Below, piece after piece: positions 35,312-42,211 of a stretch of 64,000 bases of DNA. Location: contig NZ_JAFFID010000001.1 of NCBI RefSeq assembly GCF_017355955.1, forward strand, positions 1,488,001-1,552,000, given 5' to 3'. The stretch's first letter is position 1. The number at the start of each line of letters is the position of its first letter. Made by a program: the position numbers and the translations under genes. The notes under the pieces were generated by a model. That model searched no databases, was not told the origin of the DNA, and worked only from the letters and a program-made list of their open reading frames with translations. This stretch comes from Sabulibacter ruber. Its GTDB lineage: Bacteria > Bacteroidota > Bacteroidia > Cytophagales > Hymenobacteraceae.

Positions 35312-36478
35312 TTAGTTCGCAGAAACCAAATTATCCTGCTCCACCATCAAATGGAGGTCTTCGTCTACTACTTCTTTCTTTTTATCTGCCACTACCAGGA
35401 ACGCAGCATACGCTTTGTCCAAGGCTGATTTTTCTAGGGAATAGCCCAATTTCTGCATGCGGTAGGCCAAAGCGGCTCTGCCGGAACGGGCAGTTAATAC
35501 AATAGAAGAATCCTCGGCGCCTACTTCTTTGGGATCAATGATCTCATAGGTTTCGCGGTGCTTAATCACGCCGTCCTGGTGGATGCCGCTGGAGTGTGCG
35601 AACGCGTTGGCGCCCACAATAGCCTTATTCGGCTGCACCTGCATGCGCATCATGTGCGATACCAAATGTGAGGTCTCGGTCAACAGACGGGTGTTCACGC
35701 TGGTGTCCAGGTTCAGGTACGGGTGCTGACGGAGAATCATGACGACTTCTTCCAGGGCTGTATTGCCGGCGCGCTCCCCTACCCCGTTGATGGTACACTC
35801 AATCTGGCGGGCTCCGTTGATCACTCCGGAAATGGAGTTGGCGGTAGCCAAGCCTAAATCATTGTGGCAATGCGTGGAAAGGGTTACGTTCTGTACGCCG
35901 CGCACATTCTCGTAGAGGTACTTGATCTTGGCCCCGTATTCTTCGGGCAGGCAGTACCCGGTGGTATCCGGAATGTTCAATACGGTGGCTCCGGCTTTGA
36001 TGGCCGCTTCGCACACCATGGCCAGGAACTCGTTATCGGTCCGGCCGGCGTCTTCGGCGTAGAACTCTACGTCCTCCACAAAGCTTTTCGCCAACTTCAC
36101 GGCAGCCACGGCCCGCTCAATGACATCGGCTTGGGTAGTGCGCAGTTTGAATTTCACGTGCGACTCAGAAGTACCAATACCAGTGTGGATTCTGGGGAAA
36201 CGGGCAGCTTTCAAGGCCTCGGCAGCTACCCTGATGTCGTTTTCCACGGCGCGGGTAAGTCCGCAGACAGTGGCGTCCTTGGTTTGGGCCGCAATGGCCC
36301 GAACCGCCTCAAAATCGCCGGGGCTGGAAACCGGAAACCCTGCCTCAATCACGTTCACGCCCAGAAGCTCCAATTGCCGTGCAATGATCAACTTCTCCTC
36401 CATGTTCAATTTGCAGCCAGGCACCTGTTCGCCGTCGCGCAACGTTGTATCAAATATTTGTATCTTCTGAGCTGACAT
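35312..36478 (-). CDS. leuA: 2-isopropylmalate synthase, short form
   Basis: Condenses acetyl-CoA with 2-oxoisovalerate, the first step to leucine. The 388 residues contain the TIM-barrel catalytic domain ([13 protein letters not shown] at 9-21 with the metal Asp, [15 protein letters not shown] with the metal His pair) and the following helical linker ([15 protein letters not shown]). The C-terminal LeuA_dimer leucine-binding domain found in ~510-residue enzymes is missing. Leucine pathway context (leuC, leuD, leuB) rules out homocitrate synthase. First gene of the series and preceded by the likely operon promoter. Confidence 0.93.
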   Translation of the reverse strand: MSAQKIQIFDTTLRDGEQVPGCKLNMEEKLIIARQLELLGVNVIEAGFPVSSPGDFEAVRAIAAQTKDATVCGLTRAVENDIRVAAEALKAARFPRIHTGIGTSESHVKFKLRTTQADVIERAVAAVKLAKSFVEDVEFYAEDAGRTDNEFLAMVCEAAIKAGATVLNIPDTTGYCLPEEYGAKIKYLYENVRGVQNVTLSTHCHNDLGLATANSISGVINGARQIECTINGVGERAGNTALEEVVMILRQHPYLNLDTSVNTRLLTETSHLVSHMMRMQVQPNKAIVGANAFAHSSGIHQDGVIKHRETYEIIDPKEVGAEDSSIVLTARSGRAALAYRMQKLGYSLEKSALDKAYAAFLVVADKKKEVVDEDLHLMVEQDNLVSAN

Positions 36479-36503
36479 CGTTATTTTGGCTTCTATTCGG
36501 ATA

Positions 36504-36536
36504 CAAAGAAGCGCGTACTAATACGGAAGCAAAAAA
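36504..36536 (-). promoter_or_regulatory. Candidate promoter of the leu-ilv operon
   Basis: On the minus strand a TTTTTTG (-33-like) is followed after 18 bases by CTTCTTTG, an approximate match to the TAnnTTTG -7 element. It would give a leader of only about 20 bases before leuA. No leader peptide or terminator is visible here. Confidence 0.3.
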
Positions 36537-36624
36537 TTATTTTTCGCCGTTCTACTATTTCTGGCCACCCCTTCTTAAATTATAAAATACTGAAAATCAA
36601 TATTTTAACAACTTCCTATTTACA

Positions 36625-38172
36625 ATGCCTAACCAAAATATTGATCCTATTTTTCAGTTAATAAAATCACTGACCCCCTCAGAGAAACGGCATTTCCGGC
36701 TGAACACCAATAAGAGCGGCTCCAGCGAAGACTTGAAGTTTTTGCAGTTGTTTGATGCCATGGAACAGCAGGACACCCTTAATGAGTCCCAGATTCTGAA
36801 GCAGGTGCCCAGCATTAAGAAGGCGCAACTGGCTAACCTGAAGAACAACCTGTACAAGCACCTGCTCGCCAGTTTAAGAACGTTCCATGCCCCACAGAAC
36901 CTGGACATCCAACTGCATGAGCAGCTGGATTATGCGCGCGTACTCTATAATAAAGGGTTTTACCAGCAGAGCCTGAAAATACTGGACAAAGTAAAAGTAT
37001 CTGCGCTGGAGTATGAGTTGCCGCACATTGCCCTTACCGCCATTGACTTTGAGAAGCTCATTGAGAGCCAATACATCACGCGTAGTTTAAGTGGTCGGGC
37101 CGAGGACCTGACCCAACAAGCCACCCAGGTTTCTTCGCACATCTACCGGATGCACCAGCTCTCCAACGTGGCCCTGCGCCTGTACGGCCATTACCTGAAG
37201 GTAGGCCTGGCCCGGAACCAGGAAGACTATGAATCCATCACGGCTTTCTTCCTGGAGAACCTGCCGGAGATTGACTACCAGAACGCCGGCTTCTACGAGA
37301 AACTGTATTTCTACCAGGCCCACGTATGGTACCACCTCATGACCCAGGACCTGAAGGCCTGCTACCGTTACGCCCAGAAATGGGTAGATCTGTTTGACGA
37401 GTACCCGCACATGAAGGAGCGGCGGCCGGTACTGTATATAAAAGGCATGCACAACCTGCTCAACGCCCTCTACAACCTGCTGTACCATTCTAAGTTTGTG
37501 CAGGTCTTGCAGCAACTGGAGGAGTTTGCCGATGATCCAAAGCGCCGCTCCAACGCCAACATTGATACGCTGCTATTCCTTTATATCTATACCAATAAGA
37601 TCAACGCCTACTTTCTGGAAGGGAAGTTCACCGAGGGGCTGAAGGTGATTCCGGGTGTATTGAAGAACCTGGAAGGTTTCCATGCGCAACTGGACCCGCA
37701 CCGGATGCTGGTGTTCTATTACAAGATCGCCAGCTTGTACTTCGGCAGCGGCGATTTCAAGAAAGCGATTGAGTACCTGAACAAGGTCATCCACCACAGC
37801 AACACCAGTCTGCGCGAAGACCTGCAGTGTTTCGCCCGCATCCTGAACCTGATCGCCCACTACGAAGCCGGCTACGACGACGATGCCCTGGACTACCAGA
37901 TCCGGACGGTGTACCACTTCCTGGGCAAAATGGACAACCAGCAGCAAATGCAGGTAGAGATTTTCCGTTTTCTGCGCAATGTGGGAAATATAGCCCCAAA
38001 TCAGGTGAGAGAGGCTTTTATCACCCTCAAGGAAAAGCTCATTGCCATCTCCGAGAACCCTTACGAACGCCGGCCTTTCATGTACCTGGACATCATCTCC
38101 TGGCTGGAAAGCAAGATCGAGAACGTGCCAGTGCAGGAGATTATGAAAAGGAAGGCGGGTAGATTGAAGTAG
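36625..38172 (+). CDS. Helical repeat (TPR-like) protein of unknown function
   Basis: A 515-residue cytoplasmic-looking protein with no signal or membrane helix. Nearly the whole length is helix-turn-helix repeats with TPR-like spacing, for example LDYARVLYNKGFYQQSLKILDKV and IASLYFGSGDFKKAIEYLNKVI. The N-terminus, LIKSLTPSEKRHFRL, is a recurring start of this Bacteroidota-specific group (my recollection). It is divergent from leuA, sharing a 146-base gap. A broken copy of its last 34 codons lies at 49573-49677. Function is not known. Confidence 0.82.
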   Translation: MPNQNIDPIFQLIKSLTPSEKRHFRLNTNKSGSSEDLKFLQLFDAMEQQDTLNESQILKQVPSIKKAQLANLKNNLYKHLLASLRTFHAPQNLDIQLHEQLDYARVLYNKGFYQQSLKILDKVKVSALEYELPHIALTAIDFEKLIESQYITRSLSGRAEDLTQQATQVSSHIYRMHQLSNVALRLYGHYLKVGLARNQEDYESITAFFLENLPEIDYQNAGFYEKLYFYQAHVWYHLMTQDLKACYRYAQKWVDLFDEYPHMKERRPVLYIKGMHNLLNALYNLLYHSKFVQVLQQLEEFADDPKRRSNANIDTLLFLYIYTNKINAYFLEGKFTEGLKVIPGVLKNLEGFHAQLDPHRMLVFYYKIASLYFGSGDFKKAIEYLNKVIHHSNTSLREDLQCFARILNLIAHYEAGYDDDALDYQIRTVYHFLGKMDNQQQMQVEIFRFLRNVGNIAPNQVREAFITLKEKLIAISENPYERRPFMYLDIISWLESKIENVPVQEIMKRKAGRLK

Positions 38173-38178
38173 GGTGGT

Positions 38179-38214
38179 GTTTTAAGGCTGTTTTGGGGAA
38201 ATTAGGCCTAAAAC
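38179..38214. repeat. 36-nt palindrome, copy P16
   Basis: Member GTTTTAAGGCTG...TAGGCCTAAAAC, 6 bases after the stop of the TPR-like gene. Confidence 0.7.
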
Positions 38215-38242
38215 AGAGTTAGCGGTTCTTACCTTATTCATT

Positions 38243-38293
38243 TGGAGAGAATTATATATTGGAGAGAATTATATATTGGAGAGAATTATATAG
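38243..38293. repeat. Tandem repeat, three 17-base units
   Basis: Three head-to-tail copies of GGAGAGAATTATATATT (the last incomplete) in the gap between the TPR-like gene and the cassette region. AT-rich, no coding sense. It lies at the edge of the AT-rich patch. Confidence 0.8.
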
Positions 38294-38366
38294 CATGTTT
38301 GGAAGGGCAGTTCCGTTAATCGGCTGATTCTGAGCGGATAACTGGAAGTTTGACACTATACACAGA

Positions 38367-38407
38367 GCCAATAACCGGAACTCACTCCGTTTGTGCGGTA
38401 GTTAGGC
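38367..38407. other. Degenerate attC-like site A
   Basis: Ends with GTTAGGC (38401-38407), the form of an attC R-prime box, directly before a small gene. The partner at 38367-38375 reads GCCAATAAC, that is GCC-TAAC with two extra bases. Between them ACCG/CGGT and CAC/GTG can pair. Weaker than sites B and C, and accepted mainly because of their presence. Confidence 0.35.
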
Positions 38408-38421
38408 GTAATGCATAAAAA

Positions 38422-38667
38422 ATGAAGAAGATAAGAATAGCTTTGAGAGTAATCTTTGCCATGGCCTTGATTGTTTTTGCTACTAAGTCTTTTTCTCAGA
38501 ATATAGCGACGTCTACCGAGGGCATTGTCAAAAAGATCCGAAACCAGCCTTCGCTTTTGCTAAACCACCGATTGACAAGGAAGAATATAAGATTAGCCAA
38601 TAAATTGTCCGAAAAAGCCACCGACATCGAATTGATTAAGTTAACAGGCAGTGAGGATGAAAAGTAG
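38422..38667 (+). CDS. Small exported protein in a cassette-like unit
   Basis: An 81-residue product with a signal peptide (MKKIRIALRVIFAMALIVFATKSFSQ) and a basic, helical mature part ending LIKLTGSEDEK. I do not recognise a family. It starts 15 bases after the attC-like site A. Its stop overlaps the start of a second, frameshifted reading frame, so the two may be parts of one unit. Base composition is more AT-rich than in the flanking metabolic genes. Confidence 0.55.
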   Translation: MKKIRIALRVIFAMALIVFATKSFSQNIATSTEGIVKKIRNQPSLLLNHRLTRKNIRLANKLSEKATDIELIKLTGSEDEK

Positions 38668-38876
38668 CATGTTTAGCGTTTTTACTCCTAAAGAAAAGGA
38701 ATTATCCGGCACTAGATTCCATCTATAATGCTTTTATCAAACGTGCATTGGAAGACCGCAGGATGATAAACAGATATAACAACAAGTGGAAGGGACATAA
38801 TATTCTTCTGGAATCTGATGAAAACTTTGTTTACGATGTGTACAACAAGGGAAAATATTTGGAAAATCTGAAATAG
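38657..38876 (+). pseudogene. Frameshifted small gene in the first cassette
   Basis: The ATG at 38657 overlaps the preceding stop and opens MKSSMFSVFTPKEKELSGT, then meets a stop at 38726. One frame over, an open frame continues to 38876 with a protein-like sequence (ALDSIYNAFIKRALEDRR, NILLESDENFVYDVYNKG). A single-base indel near 38696-38712 would join the two into a ~70-residue protein. It may be a true pseudogene or a sequencing error. Confidence 0.45.
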
Positions 38877-38882
38877 CACTAC

Positions 38883-38950
38883 GCCTAACATTGTATAAAA
38901 ATCATGCTTCGGCCGACGGCCTCGCACGTTTTTTATACTAACCGTTAGCT
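38883..38950. other. attC-like recombination site B
   Basis: Outer boxes GCCTAAC (38883-38889) and GTTAGCT (38944-38950) pair over CTAAC/GTTAG. Inside, GTATAAAAA (38893-38901) pairs perfectly with TTTTTATAC (38930-38938), and the centre TCGGCCGACGGCCTCGC can fold. Box, spacer, second stem and variable centre match the architecture of integron attC sites. It lies between two small genes on the same strand, 13 bases before the next ATG. Confidence 0.6.
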
Positions 38951-38963
38951 GTAATATCAATTA

Positions 38964-39545
38964 ATGAAATCAGAAGAGTTTTTAAAGAAGTGGAAGTCAC
39001 TTGGTAGCGAACATTTGGTTGCAGAGCCAAACCTGCAATCATCTTTCGATTTAGGCTCTGTAGCTTTCGATTTTCTATTTATTATAGGCATGCCATCAGA
39101 GTTCCAAGAGCTGAACTTTGACTACTTACAGGAAAAGAAGTTGGTCACAGTTAACCAAATGTGGGAGCTTAATGACTCTGACTATGACAAATATTTGGCA
39201 ATTGGTTTTAATGGAGCAGGTGACCCAATAGCAATAAATCTTGAGACACAAGAAATGCTTTATCTAAATCATGACAACTACTTTAAGGAGGTTTTTATAA
39301 ATTCTGATTTAAAGAAGTTTGCTTTTAGCGCAATAAGAATCAACAGTTTCTTTGATAGTTTTAATAAACTATTTACTGACTCCCTCTTCAATACCGAATT
39401 TTCAGATGAAGAATTTAACAAGGTTCTTGAAGACTTGAAATTGATAGATTCAAAAGTATTTGAGATTCCAGGAAGCCACTGGCAAAACACTTTAGAAACT
39501 TATAAGTGGGAAAGAGATGAAGAAAGAAAAAAATACAACAGATAA
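38964..39545 (+). CDS. SUKH (SMI1/KNR4)-like protein in a cassette-like unit
   Basis: A 193-residue acidic cytoplasmic protein. The segment FDFLFIIGMPSEFQELNFDY followed by YLAIGFNGAGDPIAINLETQEMLYLNHDNYF has the pattern of SUKH-type immunity/SMI1-KNR4 proteins, which often neutralise toxins (family knowledge); the match is by eye only. It sits exactly between attC-like sites B and C; its stop codon lies within the first arm of site C, as is common for cassette genes. No toxin gene is adjacent. Confidence 0.6.
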   Translation: MKSEEFLKKWKSLGSEHLVAEPNLQSSFDLGSVAFDFLFIIGMPSEFQELNFDYLQEKKLVTVNQMWELNDSDYDKYLAIGFNGAGDPIAINLETQEMLYLNHDNYFKEVFINSDLKKFAFSAIRINSFFDSFNKLFTDSLFNTEFSDEEFNKVLEDLKLIDSKVFEIPGSHWQNTLETYKWERDEERKKYNR

Positions 39546-39597
39546 ACGCCAGCATCGGCCGACGTCCTCGCCCACCGTTTAGCTTAACCGTTGTACG
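39533..39597. other. attC-like recombination site C
   Basis: TACAAC (39534-39539) pairs with GTTGTA (39590-39595), and TAAACG (39543-39548) with CGTTTA (39576-39581). The centre, TCGGCCGACGTCCTCGC, shares nearly all of its bases with the centre of site B. Shared core plus nested arms support a common attC-like origin. After it, 39598-39766 shows no further gene. Confidence 0.55.
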
Positions 39598-39766
39598 CAA
39601 CTGCAAAAACGAACCGTCTGCGTAAATCCACATTTTTTGCTTGGCGGGCTTTAACAAGGGCAACAATTTTCGGCATTGACAACTGCGCTTACTTTTGCGG
39701 TAAACTTGCTCAATAATAAGTGTCAAATTAATTCTAATAACCTCAGTTCAAAGCGGGAAGATTTTC

Positions 39767-40663
39767 TTAACCGCTGATTTCAAGCTTATATCCTTTGCCG
39801 CGTATGACCACAATCTTGATATTCGGATCAAATTCCAGTTTCTTTCTAAGTTTTGAAATGAACATATCCAGACTGCGGCCAACTATAACACCTTCATCTT
39901 CCCATATTTCTTTTTGTAGCCGGCTTCGCTCTATAGTCTCATTAGGAGACAGCGCGAAAATGCGCAGTACACGGGCTTCAGTTCTGGTTAAGTCTAGAGT
40001 ATTTCCATTTATTATGAGTTTACGAGCCTCCGCGTCGAACGACATTGACCCCAAAAGGATTATACCAGTAGGCAGACTTTCAGGTAAGGCCTTCCGCGGC
40101 TTAACAGATCCTATTAAAATAAATCCAACAAAGACTAAAACTGTCAGGCTGCCCAGAAGGTATCCATTCTTCGCGGTGATTATTCCTGGCGGTTTGAATT
40201 TAATACTAATCTTGTAACACGCTACGGGTTGCCTTCTTCCTATACAGGCTACAATATCTTCTTTCTTATTTTTTGATATTGCATATCCATAGGCTACACT
40301 GGCGTTGGCACAGTTCAGTACATTAACCACGTAATCACTTGTGAGCGGGTCTTGGGCTAACACACGCTGCGTAGTATTCACCAAGGATTCGGGCTGAAAA
40401 GAAAAGGCATTCTCAAAACTGATCTGGTATTCATTTCCAGCGATCTTTTTTACCGGAAGTACTCGTGATACACTGTCGCCCGACTGCAAAAGTAATTCAT
40501 GTCCGATTCGGCGAAGTAAAACTTCCCTTCTGGCAAAGTCATAGTCATCATTGCCGGCCATGCTGAATGCCACGCATACTATCGAGATAAACGTGAGTAG
40601 TAGTAGTAATAGTCCGCCCAGGTGCTTTCGATTGACGGGCAAGAGATTTCTTCTAACAGGCAT
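39767..40663 (-). CDS. Membrane-anchored winged-helix regulator (ToxR-like)
   Basis: A 298-residue one-component regulator with reversed order compared with ToxR: a first membrane helix (about 14-36), a sensor region of ~130 residues with two cysteine pairs (NCANAS, VACIGRRQPVACYK), a second helix (about 168-187) and a C-terminal OmpR/PhoB-type winged helix (about 205-298, LDLTRTEARVLRIFALSPNE, SLDMFISKLRKKL, VRGKGYKLE). It lacks a receiver domain and so needs no kinase. The sensor part should face the periplasm. It is divergent from a secreted 179-residue protein, the most obvious target. Confidence 0.82.
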   Translation of the reverse strand: MPVRRNLLPVNRKHLGGLLLLLLTFISIVCVAFSMAGNDDYDFARREVLLRRIGHELLLQSGDSVSRVLPVKKIAGNEYQISFENAFSFQPESLVNTTQRVLAQDPLTSDYVVNVLNCANASVAYGYAISKNKKEDIVACIGRRQPVACYKISIKFKPPGIITAKNGYLLGSLTVLVFVGFILIGSVKPRKALPESLPTGIILLGSMSFDAEARKLIINGNTLDLTRTEARVLRIFALSPNETIERSRLQKEIWEDEGVIVGRSLDMFISKLRKKLEFDPNIKIVVIRGKGYKLEISG

Positions 40664-40845
40664 GATGTCAAGATATTATTTACAAAGTTTACATTCTTAT
40701 TTACGATCCAAGTCCCTGAGCCTGAAATAAATCAACGTATTTTTATTGCACCAACTTCAAGAGGATTCGAAAAATAAATGAAAAGCCTTAAACGAATCTG
40801 ATGTATCAGGAGAGGGGTCTATGTTAATTAAAACTACAAAGAATT

Positions 40846-41385
40846 ATGAAAAAGGTTATGTATGCGCTGATCTTACCGCTGGTGGTGGTAAGCGGACTAG
40901 TATTCGCCAATCGCGATATCAAAAATGAAACTCCTAAAAAACCAACCACAAAGCCACTCTCTGCTGCAGAAAGGGAAGCCGCATTGAAAAAGTGGGAGGC
41001 TACCCCTGAAGGTATCATGTACAAAAAATGGGAAGCGTCTCCCGCAGGTAAAAAAGTGTTTGCCAGTGAGGCTAAAGTAAGGAAGTCCCTTAGAGATTAT
41101 ACCAATATGGAGGGAGTGATTACCTCTCTTTCTCTTCCGCAAGGCTCACGATTAGGTTATGGGGTGATGGTCAGGATTAATGGTGATGATTATATTCTAA
41201 ATTTTGAGCCAGAAAAGTCTCAACTTGAGCAATTGCTTAGCCTGAAAGTTAACGACAAAATAATTATCAGAAGCCGTACCGTATCACATGCCCCCAAGTA
41301 TTCCTTTCCAATAGTGCGGGGCGACTATGTAGAACGAGATGGTAAAGTTATTTATCAACGTACCCCTCGCAAAGGCGGTTGCTGA
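40846..41385 (+). CDS. Exported protein of unknown function, divergent from the regulator
   Basis: A 179-residue product with a signal peptide (MKKVMYALILPLVVVSGLVFA), a Lys/Pro-rich linker, a repeated motif (KKWEATPEGIMYKKWEASPAGKKVF) and a C-terminal beta-rich domain (GVMVRINGDDYILNFEPE...KVNDKIIIRSRTVSHAP) that might be an OB-like fold. I do not recognise the family. The 182-base gap to the regulator should contain both promoters. Cysteine only at the extreme C-terminus (RKGGC). Confidence 0.7.
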   Translation: MKKVMYALILPLVVVSGLVFANRDIKNETPKKPTTKPLSAAEREAALKKWEATPEGIMYKKWEASPAGKKVFASEAKVRKSLRDYTNMEGVITSLSLPQGSRLGYGVMVRINGDDYILNFEPEKSQLEQLLSLKVNDKIIIRSRTVSHAPKYSFPIVRGDYVERDGKVIYQRTPRKGGC

Positions 41386-41599
41386 GCAAAGTTATGATAG
41401 AAAGGCTTTTACTGAATTTAAAGTGAAAAAGCCTCTGACTTCTTTCAAATACCACAACTTCATAAACACTTTTAGGTTCTTCTGCTGCGGCTTTTACATG
41501 TACTAACCATTTTAAAGGCGTACCTTGGCCGAACCAATTCGCACCAATGGAAGATGTTTCCTGGAAGAGTACATCTTAAAAGTTTTTAATTCTTAATTA

Positions 41600-42094
41600 A
41601 TGAGTGATTCAACCAATATCTGTTTGTCTTGTGGACTCTGCTGTGACGGTACTGTGATTGGTTTCGTACAGCTCGATCGGGAAGAGTTGCCCTTATTGAG
41701 AGATATAATAGATATTGAGAATACCAATGGCGAAGGTTTCTTTCTTCAACCCTGTAACAACTACTGTGATGGGTGCACTATTTATTCTAAAAGACCCAAA
41801 CAATGCGCCAGTTTTGAGTGTGGAATTTTAAAATCAATAGAGAAACAGGAGTTAGACTTTGATGCAGCCCTTGATATCATTAACGTAGTTAAACAAAAGA
41901 AATTTACTATTGAAAGCGAGTTAGCGCTACAGCAAATTGAATTACAATCCCAATCATTTTACTTTAAAATGGGAGAAATTAAAAAGCTGATTCAAAAAAA
42001 TGCTCCTGAATTAGCGTTAACACAAAGCCAACTAAATTTAATAGAAGACATCAAGCAACTTGACAATTTATTGGCAAACAAATTTGATGTCTAA
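41600..42094 (+). CDS. YkgJ-type cysteine-cluster protein
   Basis: A 164-residue protein with the zinc/iron-chelating cysteine-cluster pattern of the YkgJ/CxxCxxCC family (PF03692-like): CLSCGLCCDG at 9-18, then CNNYCDGCTIYSKRPKQCASFECG at about 52-75. The remainder is helical. Function in the family is not established. It stands alone in an AT-rich stretch; 41386-41599 before it holds only a weak hairpin (AGGCTTTT/AAAAGCCT, 41403-41434). Confidence 0.85.
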   Translation: MSDSTNICLSCGLCCDGTVIGFVQLDREELPLLRDIIDIENTNGEGFFLQPCNNYCDGCTIYSKRPKQCASFECGILKSIEKQELDFDAALDIINVVKQKKFTIESELALQQIELQSQSFYFKMGEIKKLIQKNAPELALTQSQLNLIEDIKQLDNLLANKFDV

Positions 42095-42136
42095 CTATTT
42101 TATTCAATCAAAAGAGCAAGATAGTTAGACATCAAA
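42083..42136. terminator. Bidirectional hairpin between convergent genes
   Basis: Perfect 16-bp stem, TTTGATGTCTAACTAT (42083-42098) with its complement at 42121-42136, loop 22. It overlaps the stop codon of the cysteine-cluster gene and is followed by an AAAATTTTAT run. It can end transcription in both directions. Confidence 0.7.
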
Positions 42137-42211
42137 ATTTTATAAAATCATTCATATGCTACAATAAAACAGCTGCTAATAATAAACTGTAGAGACCAAG
42201 CAATAAGCTAG

